A stretch of DNA of 63,209 nucleotides from Verrucomicrobiia bacterium (lineage in GTDB: Bacteria; Verrucomicrobiota; Verrucomicrobiia; Opitutales; Opitutaceae), in contig WYBX01000104.1 of assembly GCA_011525695.1 (NCBI GenBank), forward strand, positions 1 to 63,209, given 5' to 3'. Positions 27,162 through 34,980 of this stretch are shown here, one piece after another (the first letter of the stretch is position 1; the number at the start of each line of letters is the position of its first letter). Made by a program: the position numbers and the translations under genes. Under the pieces are notes generated by a model. The model was not told where the DNA came from and did no database searches. It was given only the letters and a program-made list of their open reading frames with translations.

Positions 27162-28054
27162 GCGAGTTCCTGGAGCGCCAGGTCATGCTGTTCGCGGGTG
27201 GGCGGAGTGCCGTGCCAGAGGGCAACGTTCTCCATGAAGGAGACGCCCCTGCCTTTGATGGTGTTGGCGATGATCATCGCGGGACGGGAGGGATCGGCTT
27301 TCGCGGCGGTGACGGCAGCGACAATCTGATTGAAATCATGGCCGTCAATTTCCGCCGTCTGCCAGCCGAATGCGTCCCATTTTGCGCGCAGCGGCTCGAG
27401 CGGCATGACGTCCTCGGTGTTGCCGTCTGTCTGCAGCCGGTTGCGGTCGGTGAAGGCGATCAGGTTGCCGAGGCCGTACTTGTGCGCGAACAGGGCGGCT
27501 TCCCAGATCTGGCCCTCCTGGGACTCGCCGTCGCCGCAGAGCACATAGCAGAAATGGTCGCCGCCCCGCAGCTTTCCGGCCAGGGCCATGCCCGCGGCGG
27601 TGGAAAGCCCGAGCCCAAGGGTGCCGGTCGAGGCGTCCACCCCGGGTGTCTTTGGCTGGTACGGGTGGCCCTGGAGGCGCGAGCCCGGCCGGCGAAACGT
27701 GGCGAGTTCCTCCACGGGAAAGTAGCCCGCCTCGGCCAGCGTCGCGTAAAGGACCGGCGTGCAATGGCCCTTGGAAAGGATGAAGCGATCGCGTCCGGTC
27801 CAGCCCGGCTGGGCGGGATCATGGCGCATGAGATGAAAATAGAGCGCGACGAGCAGGTCCGCGGCACCGAGGCTTCCGCCCACATGGCCCGAGTTGGCGC
27901 GATGCACCATCCGGACGATGTGCTGTCTGACGGCATTCGCGCGTGCATGGAGCGCGGTGAGGGTGGAGGAGTCGAGCATCGGAAGTGGTGCGGTCGCAGT
28001 TCGACCAGCGTATCCGGGACGATAACGGAAGGGTTCTGGATGGTCTTTAGCCAT
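27158..28054 (-). CDS. transketolase, N-terminal subunit
   Basis: 298 residues. It holds the thiamine-diphosphate-binding domain: HRANSGHVGGSLGAADLL, SKGHCTPVLYATLAE, STGTLGLGLSTAAGMALA and the diphosphate/Mg motif GDGESQEGQIWEA ... TDRNRLQTDG. It needs the C-terminal subunit next to it. The start at 28054 is immediately preceded by a 7-bp hairpin and has no visible Shine-Dalgarno; an internal ATG at 27979 would give a protein starting just before the conserved fold and is an alternative. It is preceded by the secreted beta-propeller gene, 34 bases upstream. Confidence 0.9.
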   Translation of the reverse strand: MAKDHPEPFRYRPGYAGRTATAPLPMLDSSTLTALHARANAVRQHIVRMVHRANSGHVGGSLGAADLLVALYFHLMRHDPAQPGWTGRDRFILSKGHCTPVLYATLAEAGYFPVEELATFRRPGSRLQGHPYQPKTPGVDASTGTLGLGLSTAAGMALAGKLRGGDHFCYVLCGDGESQEGQIWEAALFAHKYGLGNLIAFTDRNRLQTDGNTEDVMPLEPLRAKWDAFGWQTAEIDGHDFNQIVAAVTAAKADPSRPAMIIANTIKGRGVSFMENVALWHGTPPTREQHDLALQELA

Positions 28055-28074
28055 GGTGGAATCTCATTTCCACC
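28055..28074 (-). promoter_or_regulatory. hairpin abutting the transketolase start codon
   Basis: GGTGGAA / TTCCACC with a six-base loop, ending directly at ATG 28054 in the mRNA. It replaces the place where a ribosome-binding site would be. Its role is unknown; it could tune translation. Confidence 0.4.
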
Positions 28075-28088
28075 CCGCGGAAGGGGGC

Positions 28089-29282
28089 TCAGCGCACGTT
28101 CGATGATCGCTCGGCTACAAGTGAATACATCTGCTCGCGGCCATAGGAGCCCGAGTTGAAAAATATCCGGGTTCGGCCCTGCGGCGTGATCAGCAGGTGA
28201 TGGCGCCAGAAGTTCACGCCGAGTCCCGCCGCGAGTTCATCCGGTGCAAGCTGTTCCGGTCGACGGAACGGCGGGCGGTCGGGATCGATTTGCCAGCTTC
28301 CCGTCAGCGGATCGCCGTCGCATGCCACCCAGCCGCCCAGCGACGGCGCCGGCTCCCGGTGGCTGCGATCCGCCGGTGGCGTGGGGCTGCCGTTGTGAAG
28401 CCCGTACCAGCCGCCAGTGCCGGCTGAATAAAAAAGCTGGATACTGCTCATCCAACCCTGGTTCCAGGCGTCCGCTTGCCCCGCCCGCATGACGATCGTT
28501 TCCTTGCGGGCGTGGGTCTCGCGCGGATGCCAGGTGGCCAGGATCGTCCCGGAGCCGAAGGGGGCCCGCGGTTGCGATGGCTGCGGTTCGGCGGGATAAC
28601 CCTTGTAGAAAATCGCGATTCGCTGCCGGTCCTCGAACCAGAAGGCGGACGGGGTGTCGGCATGCAACGCATCGAGCGCGTCACCCTCACCGGGGGCCAC
28701 AATCGGCTCCGCCACGAGCGTCCAGGGCCCGGCCAGCGTCTCGGCGGAAGCGGCCTGGAGGTGTTTCTGAAGGCGCCCGTCCGGCATTCGTCTGGAGGCG
28801 GTGAAGATGGACCAGTAGCGGCCGTCGATTAGGGCCGCCCGGTTCGGGCGCATGGCGTCCATCACGACCCACCATTTGTGGTAGTCGTTGGGATTGATCA
28901 GCGCGGCGGGATTCGAGAAGGGGACCAGCCCCAGCTTCCGCCAATCCCCGGGACCGATGGCTTCGGCGCCGGCGGCCAGTGCCATCGCCGTGCGCGGTCC
29001 ACGGGCGCCGGTTTCCGGGTGAACGCCGGAAGCGAAGTAGAACATCCGCCACGTGTTGACGGTGTCGTCCCAGACAATGCAGGGATCACCGACGACGCCG
29101 CGATCCAGCGAGTCGGCGCCGCCCCGGGTGAGAACCGGCTGCGGATCGATTTGCCATGCAAAGCCGCGAAAATCAGGGAGCGCAGGATCCGCTGCCGCCG
29201 GCGCCGCGGTGGCATGACTTGCGGCGATGGCCAGGGAGATCAGGCCGGTGAAGGACCACGCGGAAAAACGGGGGCGTTCCAT
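28089..29282 (-). CDS. secreted five-bladed beta-propeller protein (GH43/GH117-like)
   Basis: 397 residues with a signal peptide over about 1-26 (GLISLAIAASHATAAPA). The mature part fits a glycosidase propeller: DRGVVGDPCIVWDDTVNTWRMFYFAS contains the early Asp typical of the catalytic base in GH43-like folds. Later blades include NDYHKWWVVMDAM, DGRYWSIFTAS and TPSAFWFEDRQRIAIFYKG. The exact family cannot be assigned, and it may be an inactive binding protein. The start at 29282 begins the signal peptide. It is probably the first gene of the aldolase operon, supplying its substrate from outside the cell (inference). Confidence 0.72.
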   Translation of the reverse strand: MERPRFSAWSFTGLISLAIAASHATAAPAAADPALPDFRGFAWQIDPQPVLTRGGADSLDRGVVGDPCIVWDDTVNTWRMFYFASGVHPETGARGPRTAMALAAGAEAIGPGDWRKLGLVPFSNPAALINPNDYHKWWVVMDAMRPNRAALIDGRYWSIFTASRRMPDGRLQKHLQAASAETLAGPWTLVAEPIVAPGEGDALDALHADTPSAFWFEDRQRIAIFYKGYPAEPQPSQPRAPFGSGTILATWHPRETHARKETIVMRAGQADAWNQGWMSSIQLFYSAGTGGWYGLHNGSPTPPADRSHREPAPSLGGWVACDGDPLTGSWQIDPDRPPFRRPEQLAPDELAAGLGVNFWRHHLLITPQGRTRIFFNSGSYGREQMYSLVAERSSNVR

Positions 29283-29376
29283 TCCGCGCATATGCAACGG
29301 CCGGGCAGCTGAATCAACGGGCAAAGGCCATTGCTTCCGTTGGGGGAGAGACCTTTTCCGCTGGCGCCATGGAGCA

Positions 29377-29600
29377 ACCGCGAATGGACGCGAATTCAGA
29401 GTGGATCGTCAGTTTGCCCTTCATTTGCGGTTCCTCTCCCCGCCAATCCATGCAACCGCCAATGGACGCCAATTCACGCGAAGGGGAGCCGGACATGCGC
29501 CGCAAATCACCTCCTGGCCATTCGCGTCCCTTGGCGTCTATTCGCGGTTCTCCGCCGGCCGGACTGGCATCCCTTGGCGTCCATTCGCGGTTGAACGGCG
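29377..29600. repeat. cluster of AACCGCGAATG repeats
   Basis: Within 29283-29646 the sequence alternates between AACCGCGAATGGACGCG, CAACCGCCAATGGACGCC and the inverse GGCGTCTATTCGCGGTT / GGCGTCCATTCGCGGTT. At least five copies in both orientations fill the gap between divergent genes. No clear promoter can be separated from them. Confidence 0.8.
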
Positions 29601-29646
29601 CGGCAGAGTTCTTGCGGATTGCCCTGGGGCGGGCACGCTGGCCGGC

Positions 29647-30036
29647 ATGAGTGTTTCCATCGTTCGACTCGGGACGCCGCGCCGGCGTGGGGAGGGCATC
29701 CGGATTGGAACGGTCCGTCGACCACCCCGCGGGGTGCCGAAGTCCAGGTTTGCCAGCGACGACTGGTACGATGTCTGGTTTCCGAACCTTGCGCCTAGCA
29801 TCGAGACCATGAAGATTGGGCTCGCGGCGGAGTCACCGGCGGATTGGTCGAAGTTTGCGAGGAAATACAAGGCTGAGATGGCCGCGCCGGCGGCGAAGCA
29901 CGACCTGGCGCTGCTGGCAGTGCTGTCCCAGGCCACGAATTTTTCCGTGGGCTGCTATTGTGAGCGGGAAGACCGCTGTCACCGATCGATTCTGCGGCAG
30001 CTGCTGATCGAGAACGGTGCTGAAGTTGTTGGCTGA
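29647..30036 (+). CDS. DUF488 family protein
   Basis: 129 residues, the usual length of DUF488. The conserved end motif CYCEREDRCHRSIL is present (here starting at about residue 100), and the WYDVWFPNLAPS block is typical too. The function of the family is not established; the Cys/His cluster suggests a metal or nucleotide role. It stands alone between repeat clusters. ATG 29647 was chosen because the sequence upstream is repeat DNA. Confidence 0.85.
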   Translation: MSVSIVRLGTPRRRGEGIRIGTVRRPPRGVPKSRFASDDWYDVWFPNLAPSIETMKIGLAAESPADWSKFARKYKAEMAAPAAKHDLALLAVLSQATNFSVGCYCEREDRCHRSILRQLLIENGAEVVG

Positions 30037-30102
30037 GCTGGATGGGATTGAGCCGTGGGCAACCGCGAGTGGCGGAGACGCGGCGCTACTTGCACGGTCA
30101 AT

Positions 30103-30160
30103 CGGTGAGACGGTAAAAACTGTGAGGCCGTGAAACCGTGAGGCGGTGAGACGGTGAGGC
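30103..30160. repeat. GGTGAGACGGTGAG tandem/degenerate repeat
   Basis: Successive units CGGTGAGACGGT, CTGTGAGGCCGTGAAACCG, TGAGGCGGTGAGACGGTGAG. Intergenic. Confidence 0.75.
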
Positions 30161-30237
30161 CGGCGGCGCTTCATCGACCACCGATTCACCGAAAGTCGCG
30201 ATTGCGGACCGGCGCGTCCGCTGGCAGACCGGTGCTC

Positions 30238-30954
30238 GTGAAAACACCTCAGGTTCGTGCACGTGCACGGGTGGCTGGCATTGCAACACTGATCGCATCG
30301 ATGGTTTCCGGTCTCGCGGTGCTGGCGGTATCAATCCTCTTCGGGATCGAGGCGCAGGCGGCGCCTGCCGCCTCGCCGGTACGCGAACGGCTGGCGCTGT
30401 GGAACGGCCGGGATCTGGAGGGATGGAGGCTTTTCATTGGCGATGGCTCGATCGCCGCGAAATCAACCTGGAGTGCGCAGGATGGGGTGCTGCGTTTCGA
30501 CACGAAGGCGAACGGTTATCTCAGGACGGAGCGGTCGTTCTCGAACTATCATCTGCATGTCGAGTGGCGCTGGCCCGGGACGGCCGCGGCGAACAGCAAC
30601 AGCGGCGTCCTGCTGCATGTGCAGCCGGCAGATGCGATCTGGCCCCAGTGCTTCGAGGCCCAACTGCGTGCGGGCAACGCCGGGCAGGTGGTCGGCATGG
30701 GTTTCGACATTCCCGGTGCGCCGCTGCTCAACAACCGGAAGCGGGCACCGCGGATTGCCGAACCATCGGAGCGGCCGTTTGGGGAATGGAACGCCTACGA
30801 CATCCACGTGCGGGCCGACACCATCGAGGTGTTCGTAAATGGCGTGAAGCAGAACCGGGTGGAGCAGCTGCCCGCGCGCGCCGGCTCGATTGCCCTGCAG
30901 ATGGAAGGCCACCCAATCGAGTTTCGGAACGTGTGGCTCGAACCGGTGGATTGA
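30238..30954 (+). CDS. secreted DUF1080 (3-keto-disaccharide hydrolase) protein
   Basis: 238 residues from a GTG at 30238; ATG 30301 is the alternative. A signal/anchor segment (IATLIASMVSGLAVLAVSIL) precedes a single DUF1080 beta-sandwich: LWNGRDLEGWRLF, YLRTERSFSNYHLHVEWRW, SNSGVLLHVQ, WPQCFEAQLRAG, GEWNAYDIHVRADTIEVFVNGV and the final EFRNVWLEPVD. Pfam names the family 3-keto-disaccharide hydrolase. A second member lies at 55592. It stands alone here. Confidence 0.82.
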   Translation: MKTPQVRARARVAGIATLIASMVSGLAVLAVSILFGIEAQAAPAASPVRERLALWNGRDLEGWRLFIGDGSIAAKSTWSAQDGVLRFDTKANGYLRTERSFSNYHLHVEWRWPGTAAANSNSGVLLHVQPADAIWPQCFEAQLRAGNAGQVVGMGFDIPGAPLLNNRKRAPRIAEPSERPFGEWNAYDIHVRADTIEVFVNGVKQNRVEQLPARAGSIALQMEGHPIEFRNVWLEPVD

Positions 30955-30984
30955 ACGCGCGCCCGGTAGCGAGCATCGACGGCT

Positions 30985-31120
30985 CGCAGGGATTACGGCC
31001 GGGGCGGAGCCCGGCCCTCCATGAATCCAAGTCGGATCCCAGGAATGCTGATCCCCATCATGGAGGGACGACTCCCTCGGCAGGCTCGGGACCGTGAGCC
31101 CTTCGGCGGGCTCAGGATTT
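30985..31120. repeat. mixed REP-like repeats
   Basis: ACGGCCGGGGCGGAGCCCGG CCCTCC and TGGAGGGACGACTCCCTC are parts of the GGAGGG family. They are followed by a second hairpin (TGAGCCCTTCGGCGGGCTCA, 31095-31114). The gap 30955-31206 shows no gene. Confidence 0.55.
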
Positions 31121-31206
31121 TCAACTCGTCGAACCGGCTCCGTGTCGTCCATTTCCGGCGCCCGCCATGCCTCATGTTTCGTTCGAGCAGAGGCATGCCA
31201 TGTTTC

Positions 31207-31623
31207 CTATCGGATCGGTTCGCGTCCCATGAATCTCACGTGGGTGATCAGTCCGTCCTTCACCTTGTAGACGGCGATGGTCCGGAATGGTCCGCCGTTG
31301 CGGCCATCGATCCGCTCCTCATCCACGGCAAAATCACCCACGATGATCCGCTGTAGGCTGGTTGCACGATTCGCAGGGTAGCGCTTGAACATCGCCGCGT
31401 AGCGTTCGCGCATCCCCTCGCGGCCGACCTGGGTCGAGCCATCCTCCTCGCGGACGATGATCACATCGGCGGCGTAGCAGGCCACGAACGCCTCGATGTC
31501 CTGGGCGTTGTAGGCATCGAGCTGCCGCTGGACGACGGCGGCGACCGGCGATGGCTGGAGTTGGGCGGCGGGACTGGCGTTGAGCATGGGAAGAAAAACC
31601 AGCAGGCAGCAGAGCAGGCGCAT
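31207..31623 (-). CDS. secreted SnoaL-like/NTF2-fold protein (SgcJ/EcaC type)
   Basis: 138 residues. A signal peptide spans about 1-20 (LLCCLLVFLPMLNASPA). An NTF2-like cone fold follows: VVQRQLDAYNAQDIEAFVACYAADV, VGREGMRERYAAMF, and the final TIAVYKVKDGLITHVRFMG. The family binds small hydrophobic ligands, and no single activity can be predicted. The start at 31623 was chosen as it begins the signal peptide. Confidence 0.8.
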   Translation of the reverse strand: MRLLCCLLVFLPMLNASPAAQLQPSPVAAVVQRQLDAYNAQDIEAFVACYAADVIIVREEDGSTQVGREGMRERYAAMFKRYPANRATSLQRIIVGDFAVDEERIDGRNGGPFRTIAVYKVKDGLITHVRFMGREPIR

Positions 31624-31733
31624 AGGTGCAATTACGAGCGGTAAGCGATCGGGATCAACGATCATGCCGATCCTGGGTCGGATCGTTCATGTTGGCGACG
31701 ATTTGATCATTCCCGGTGAATTGGAACGCGTTT

Positions 31734-31757
31734 CGCCGGTTGAAAACCGGCGCTACC
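31734..31757. repeat. CGCCGGTT hairpin, GGCGCTACC family
   Basis: CGCCGGTT-GAA-AACCGGCG followed by CTACC; 8-bp perfect stem. Confidence 0.65.
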
Positions 31758-31797
31758 CCCCGGCCGCCGCACGCACCAATGCTATGTATACTCCGGC

Positions 31798-33783
31798 TCA
31801 GACAGGCGTCGCCCCGTAGGCCGCGGGCGCTTCGGATGCCCCGCTGGTGGTCGCAGCCCGGCTGGCATCGAGCAGCGCGATGATCCGCTCCGGATCGTAG
31901 ACGCATCCGCCCCACGGGCCGCCGCCTGCATTCTGGAGCGCGGCCCAGAGGCGTGTCTCCGCGGGCAGCGCCGGATCGGGAGCCAGCGCGGGATGCGGTT
32001 GGCGCTGCGCCAGAACGGCTGCGGCGGCGGCGGGCTCCAGCGGCTCCTCGAGAGTGCCGACGAAGTTCACCTCGCCGAAGAGCTGCCCGCGATCCACGAC
32101 GACGCGAATGCGATCGCCGTCACGCAGTTTGCCCAGCGGGCCGCCGGCGAGCGCCTCGGGCGCGATGTGGCCAATGCAGGCCCCGGTGGATACACCGGAG
32201 AAGCGAGCATCCGTCAGCAGCGCGACCTGCTTGCCAAAGGGCAGGTGGCGCAATGCGGCGGTGAGCTGGTAGGTCTCCTCCATCCCGCTGCCGAGCGGTC
32301 CGCGGCCGGCCAGCACCAGCACATCGCCCGCCCGGATGGTGCCGTCCTTGATGGCCCGAATCGCATCCGTCTCGCGCGTGAAGACCCGCGCGGGGCCCTC
32401 GTGGCGAAAAACATTGTCGGCACCGACCACGCTCGGATCCAGGGCGGTTGCCTTGATTACGGAGCCGTCGGGCGCGAGATTCCCGCGGGGGAAGACCACG
32501 GTGGAGGCGAGCCCGGCCGCGCGCGCCCGCACAGGCGAGAAGATCACCTGGTCGGGATCGACGCCGTCCTGCTCGCGCAGGATGGAGCGGAAACGCTCGC
32601 GCCGCTCGCTGCCGGACCAGGCATCGAGTTCCTCGCCCACCGTGCGGCCCGAAACGGTCAGGGCCGCGGTTTCGATCAATCCGAGTTCGCGCAGGTGCAG
32701 CATCACCTCGGGCACGCCACCGGCGAGGAACACCTGCACGGTGGGATGGTTGCGGGGGCCGTTGGGAAGAACATCGACGAGTCGCGAAACCCGGCGGTTG
32801 ATCTCGATCCAATCGTCGACCGTCGGACGGCGGAGCCCGGCGGCGTGCGCAATCGCAGGAATGTGAAGGAGCAGGTTCGTCGACCCGCCAAAGGCGGCGT
32901 GGACCACCATCGCGTTGCGAATGCTCGCGTCGGTCAGGAGGTCCCGACCGCGCAGCCCGCGTTTTTCCAGTTGCACCAGTGCCCCGGCGGATCGGCTGGC
33001 GAGGTCCAGCCACACCTGTTCGCCCGATGGTGCGAGGGCCGAGTGGGAGACGGCCAGCCCGAGCGCCTCGGCCACCACCTGCGAGGTCGCCGCCGTGCCG
33101 AGGAACTGGCAGCCGCCGCCGGGCGTCCCGCAGGCGCGACAGCCCATTTCCGCGGCATCCTCCAGCGAGATCAGCCCGTGGGCAAACCGGGCGCCGAGCG
33201 ACTGGACCTTGCCCGCATCCTCGCCGTGCTCCGGCGGGAGAGTGACGCCGCCGGGGACGAGCACCGCAGGGAGATCGCGGGCGGCGGCTAGCGCCATCAT
33301 CATTGCCGGAAGTCCCTTGTCGCAGGTCGCCACGCCGAGGACACCCCGCCGGGTGGGCAGGGAGCGGATGAGTCGTCCGAAGACGAGGGCGGCATCGTTG
33401 CGGTAGGGCAGGCTGTCATACATCCCCGGAGTGCCCTGGGTTCGACCGTCACAGGGGTCGGAGCAATAGGCGGCGAACGGAATCACACCCTGGGCGCGAA
33501 GTTCGCGGGCCGCCTCGGCGACGAGCAGCCCGATTTCCCAATGGCCGGTGTGGTAGCCCAGCGCGATCGGCGAGCCATCGGGGGCACGCATCCCGCCCTG
33601 AGTGCTGAGGATCAGGAACTGCTTCCGCCACAACTCGGCGGGTGACCAGCCCATGCCCGCGTTTTGCGTGAGTCCGAAGACATCACCGCTCGGGCCGTCG
33701 CGCAGCATTTCGGGAGTCAGCGGCAGCCGTCCCGCCGGGCCCGGGGCCTTGGTGCGCACACAGTAGATCTTCTGATTGCTCAT
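31798..33783 (-). CDS. sugar-acid dehydratase, YjhG/YagF (D-xylonate dehydratase) type
   Basis: 661 residues, IlvD/Edd superfamily. It resembles E. coli YjhG/YagF along the whole length: IYCVRTKAPGPAGRLPLTPEM, NAGMGWSPAEL, LPYRNDAALVFGRLIRSLP, VHAAFGGSTNLLLHIPAIAH, MEETYQLTAALRHL and LLTDARFSGVSTGACIGH. Iron-sulfur cluster cysteine candidates: Cys111 (SDPCDG), Cys154 (ATCDKG), Cys215/218/225. YjhG and YagF dehydrate D-xylonate to 2-keto-3-deoxy-pentonate. The start at 33783 was chosen because it matches the E. coli start and lies 47 bases after promoter site E; an upstream ATG (33936) would overlap the promoter. It is divergent from the FAA-hydrolase operon. Confidence 0.93.
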   Translation of the reverse strand: MSNQKIYCVRTKAPGPAGRLPLTPEMLRDGPSGDVFGLTQNAGMGWSPAELWRKQFLILSTQGGMRAPDGSPIALGYHTGHWEIGLLVAEAARELRAQGVIPFAAYCSDPCDGRTQGTPGMYDSLPYRNDAALVFGRLIRSLPTRRGVLGVATCDKGLPAMMMALAAARDLPAVLVPGGVTLPPEHGEDAGKVQSLGARFAHGLISLEDAAEMGCRACGTPGGGCQFLGTAATSQVVAEALGLAVSHSALAPSGEQVWLDLASRSAGALVQLEKRGLRGRDLLTDASIRNAMVVHAAFGGSTNLLLHIPAIAHAAGLRRPTVDDWIEINRRVSRLVDVLPNGPRNHPTVQVFLAGGVPEVMLHLRELGLIETAALTVSGRTVGEELDAWSGSERRERFRSILREQDGVDPDQVIFSPVRARAAGLASTVVFPRGNLAPDGSVIKATALDPSVVGADNVFRHEGPARVFTRETDAIRAIKDGTIRAGDVLVLAGRGPLGSGMEETYQLTAALRHLPFGKQVALLTDARFSGVSTGACIGHIAPEALAGGPLGKLRDGDRIRVVVDRGQLFGEVNFVGTLEEPLEPAAAAAVLAQRQPHPALAPDPALPAETRLWAALQNAGGGPWGGCVYDPERIIALLDASRAATTSGASEAPAAYGATPV

Positions 33784-33829
33784 GATTGGTGGATTGCTGC
33801 CGGCTGGAACCGGCTGGGGAGAACGTTGA

Positions 33830-33873
33830 AGGATAGGTTCTCCGGGATGCGAGCGTCTTCCCCCACGATGGAA
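33830..33873 (-). promoter_or_regulatory. shared promoter/operator element, site E
   Basis: Read on the minus strand: TTCCATCG from 33873, GAAGAC, then TATCCT at 33835. The TTCC-to-TANNCT distance is 38 bases, equal to site C. It lies just upstream of the dehydratase start. Confidence 0.5.
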
Positions 33874-33949
33874 AATGATGGCCCAAGCGTGGAACATGCG
33901 GGCTTGCCGTCGGGTGACCACGACTGTTTTCCGCATCTGTGTGGTGTGA

Positions 33950-33992
33950 TTCCGTCGTCGCTACAGACGATTCCTGCGGTCTTGGGTACGCT
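33950..33992 (+). promoter_or_regulatory. shared promoter/operator element, site D
   Basis: TTCCGTCG at 33950, GCTACAGAC at 33960 (the same nine bases as in site A) and TACGCT at 33987, with 37-base spacing. It drives the FAA-hydrolase operon (start 34126). Sites D and E face away from each other in the 342-base divergent gap. Confidence 0.55.
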
Positions 33993-34125
33993 TGGAGGAT
34001 GGCGGCGAACGGGCGGGAAAGCTCGCGGATTCGGACGCCGCCATCCGCCTCGGCAGCCCAGATCCGTGGCGGTGTCCAAACTGTACGCTTTCCAACCGGC
34101 TTCCTTATCTCCCAAGCTGTAATCG

Positions 34126-34941
34126 ATGAAGATCCTACGATTCGCCGACCAGCACGGCACGATCCGCCACGGACGCCAGCTAGACCCGCAGACGGCCGAG
34201 ATTCTCGACGGAGATCTCTTGGCCGGGCTGAAGCCGACCGGCCAATCCGCGCGGATTGGCAAGCTCCTCGCACCGCTCGTGCCCTCCCAGATTTTGGGCG
34301 TGGGTCTGAACTACCGCCAGCATGCGAAGGAGTCCGGGTTTCCCATCCCGGAGCTGCCGGTGCTGTTTGTGAAGGGGCTGAACACGCTGCAGAATCCCGG
34401 CGATCCGATCCTGTTGCCGCGGACGCTGCGCAGCGACGAGGTCGACTATGAATGCGAGCTGGCCGTGGTGATCGGGCGGGTGGCGAAGAATGTGTCGCGG
34501 GAAAAGGCCCTCGATTATGTGCTGGGCTACACCTGTGCGAACGACGTGTCGGCGCGCGACTGGCAGCTGCGGCGTGGCGGCGGGCAGTGGTGCCGCGGCA
34601 AATTCTTCGACACGTTTGCGCCGCTCGGGCCCTGCCTGGTGACGCCCGACGATATTCCGAATCCGAATACGCTGAAAATCCGCACGCTGCTCAACGGGGA
34701 AGCGGTCCAGGACTGGAACACCAACGACATGATCTTCAACGTGCCGACGCTGATCGAGTTCCTGAGCGCCAGCACGACGCTGCTGCCGGGCACGGTCATC
34801 CTCACGGGGACGCCCCAGGGGGTCGGCATGGCGGCGAAACCCCAGCCGCGCTGGCTGCGGCCGGGTGACAGCGTCGCGATCGAGATCGAGGGCATCGGCA
34901 CCCTGCAGAATCCCGTGGCCGAGGAAGGCCAGGCCGGCTGA
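34126..34941 (+). CDS. fumarylacetoacetate hydrolase (FAH) family protein
   Basis: 271 residues. The FAH fold begins at about residue 60 (QILGVGLNYRQHAKESG). Metal-ligand acids: the Glu/Asp of DEVDYECELAVVIG and the Asp of GYTCANDVSARDWQ. Substrate loop at RRGGGQWCRGKFFDTFAPLGP; the end region is PGTVILTGTPQGVG. The family hydrolyses or dehydrates 2,4-diketo or 2-keto-3-deoxy acids. Members serve sugar-acid pathways (2,4-diketo-3-deoxy acid hydrolases, 2-keto-3-deoxypentonate dehydratases) as well as aromatic ones. Being divergent from a xylonate-type dehydratase with the same promoter pattern favours a sugar-acid role (inference). Confidence 0.88.
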   Translation: MKILRFADQHGTIRHGRQLDPQTAEILDGDLLAGLKPTGQSARIGKLLAPLVPSQILGVGLNYRQHAKESGFPIPELPVLFVKGLNTLQNPGDPILLPRTLRSDEVDYECELAVVIGRVAKNVSREKALDYVLGYTCANDVSARDWQLRRGGGQWCRGKFFDTFAPLGPCLVTPDDIPNPNTLKIRTLLNGEAVQDWNTNDMIFNVPTLIEFLSASTTLLPGTVILTGTPQGVGMAAKPQPRWLRPGDSVAIEIEGIGTLQNPVAEEGQAG

Positions 34942-34980
34942 GGCGCCGGCCGGACCGTTCATTCTTCAACCCATCTCATC

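Noticed and set aside
29655..29692. TTCCATCG at 29655, a possible sixth shared promoter element
   Set aside because: There is no TANNCT at the fixed distance and it lies inside the DUF488 coding region.
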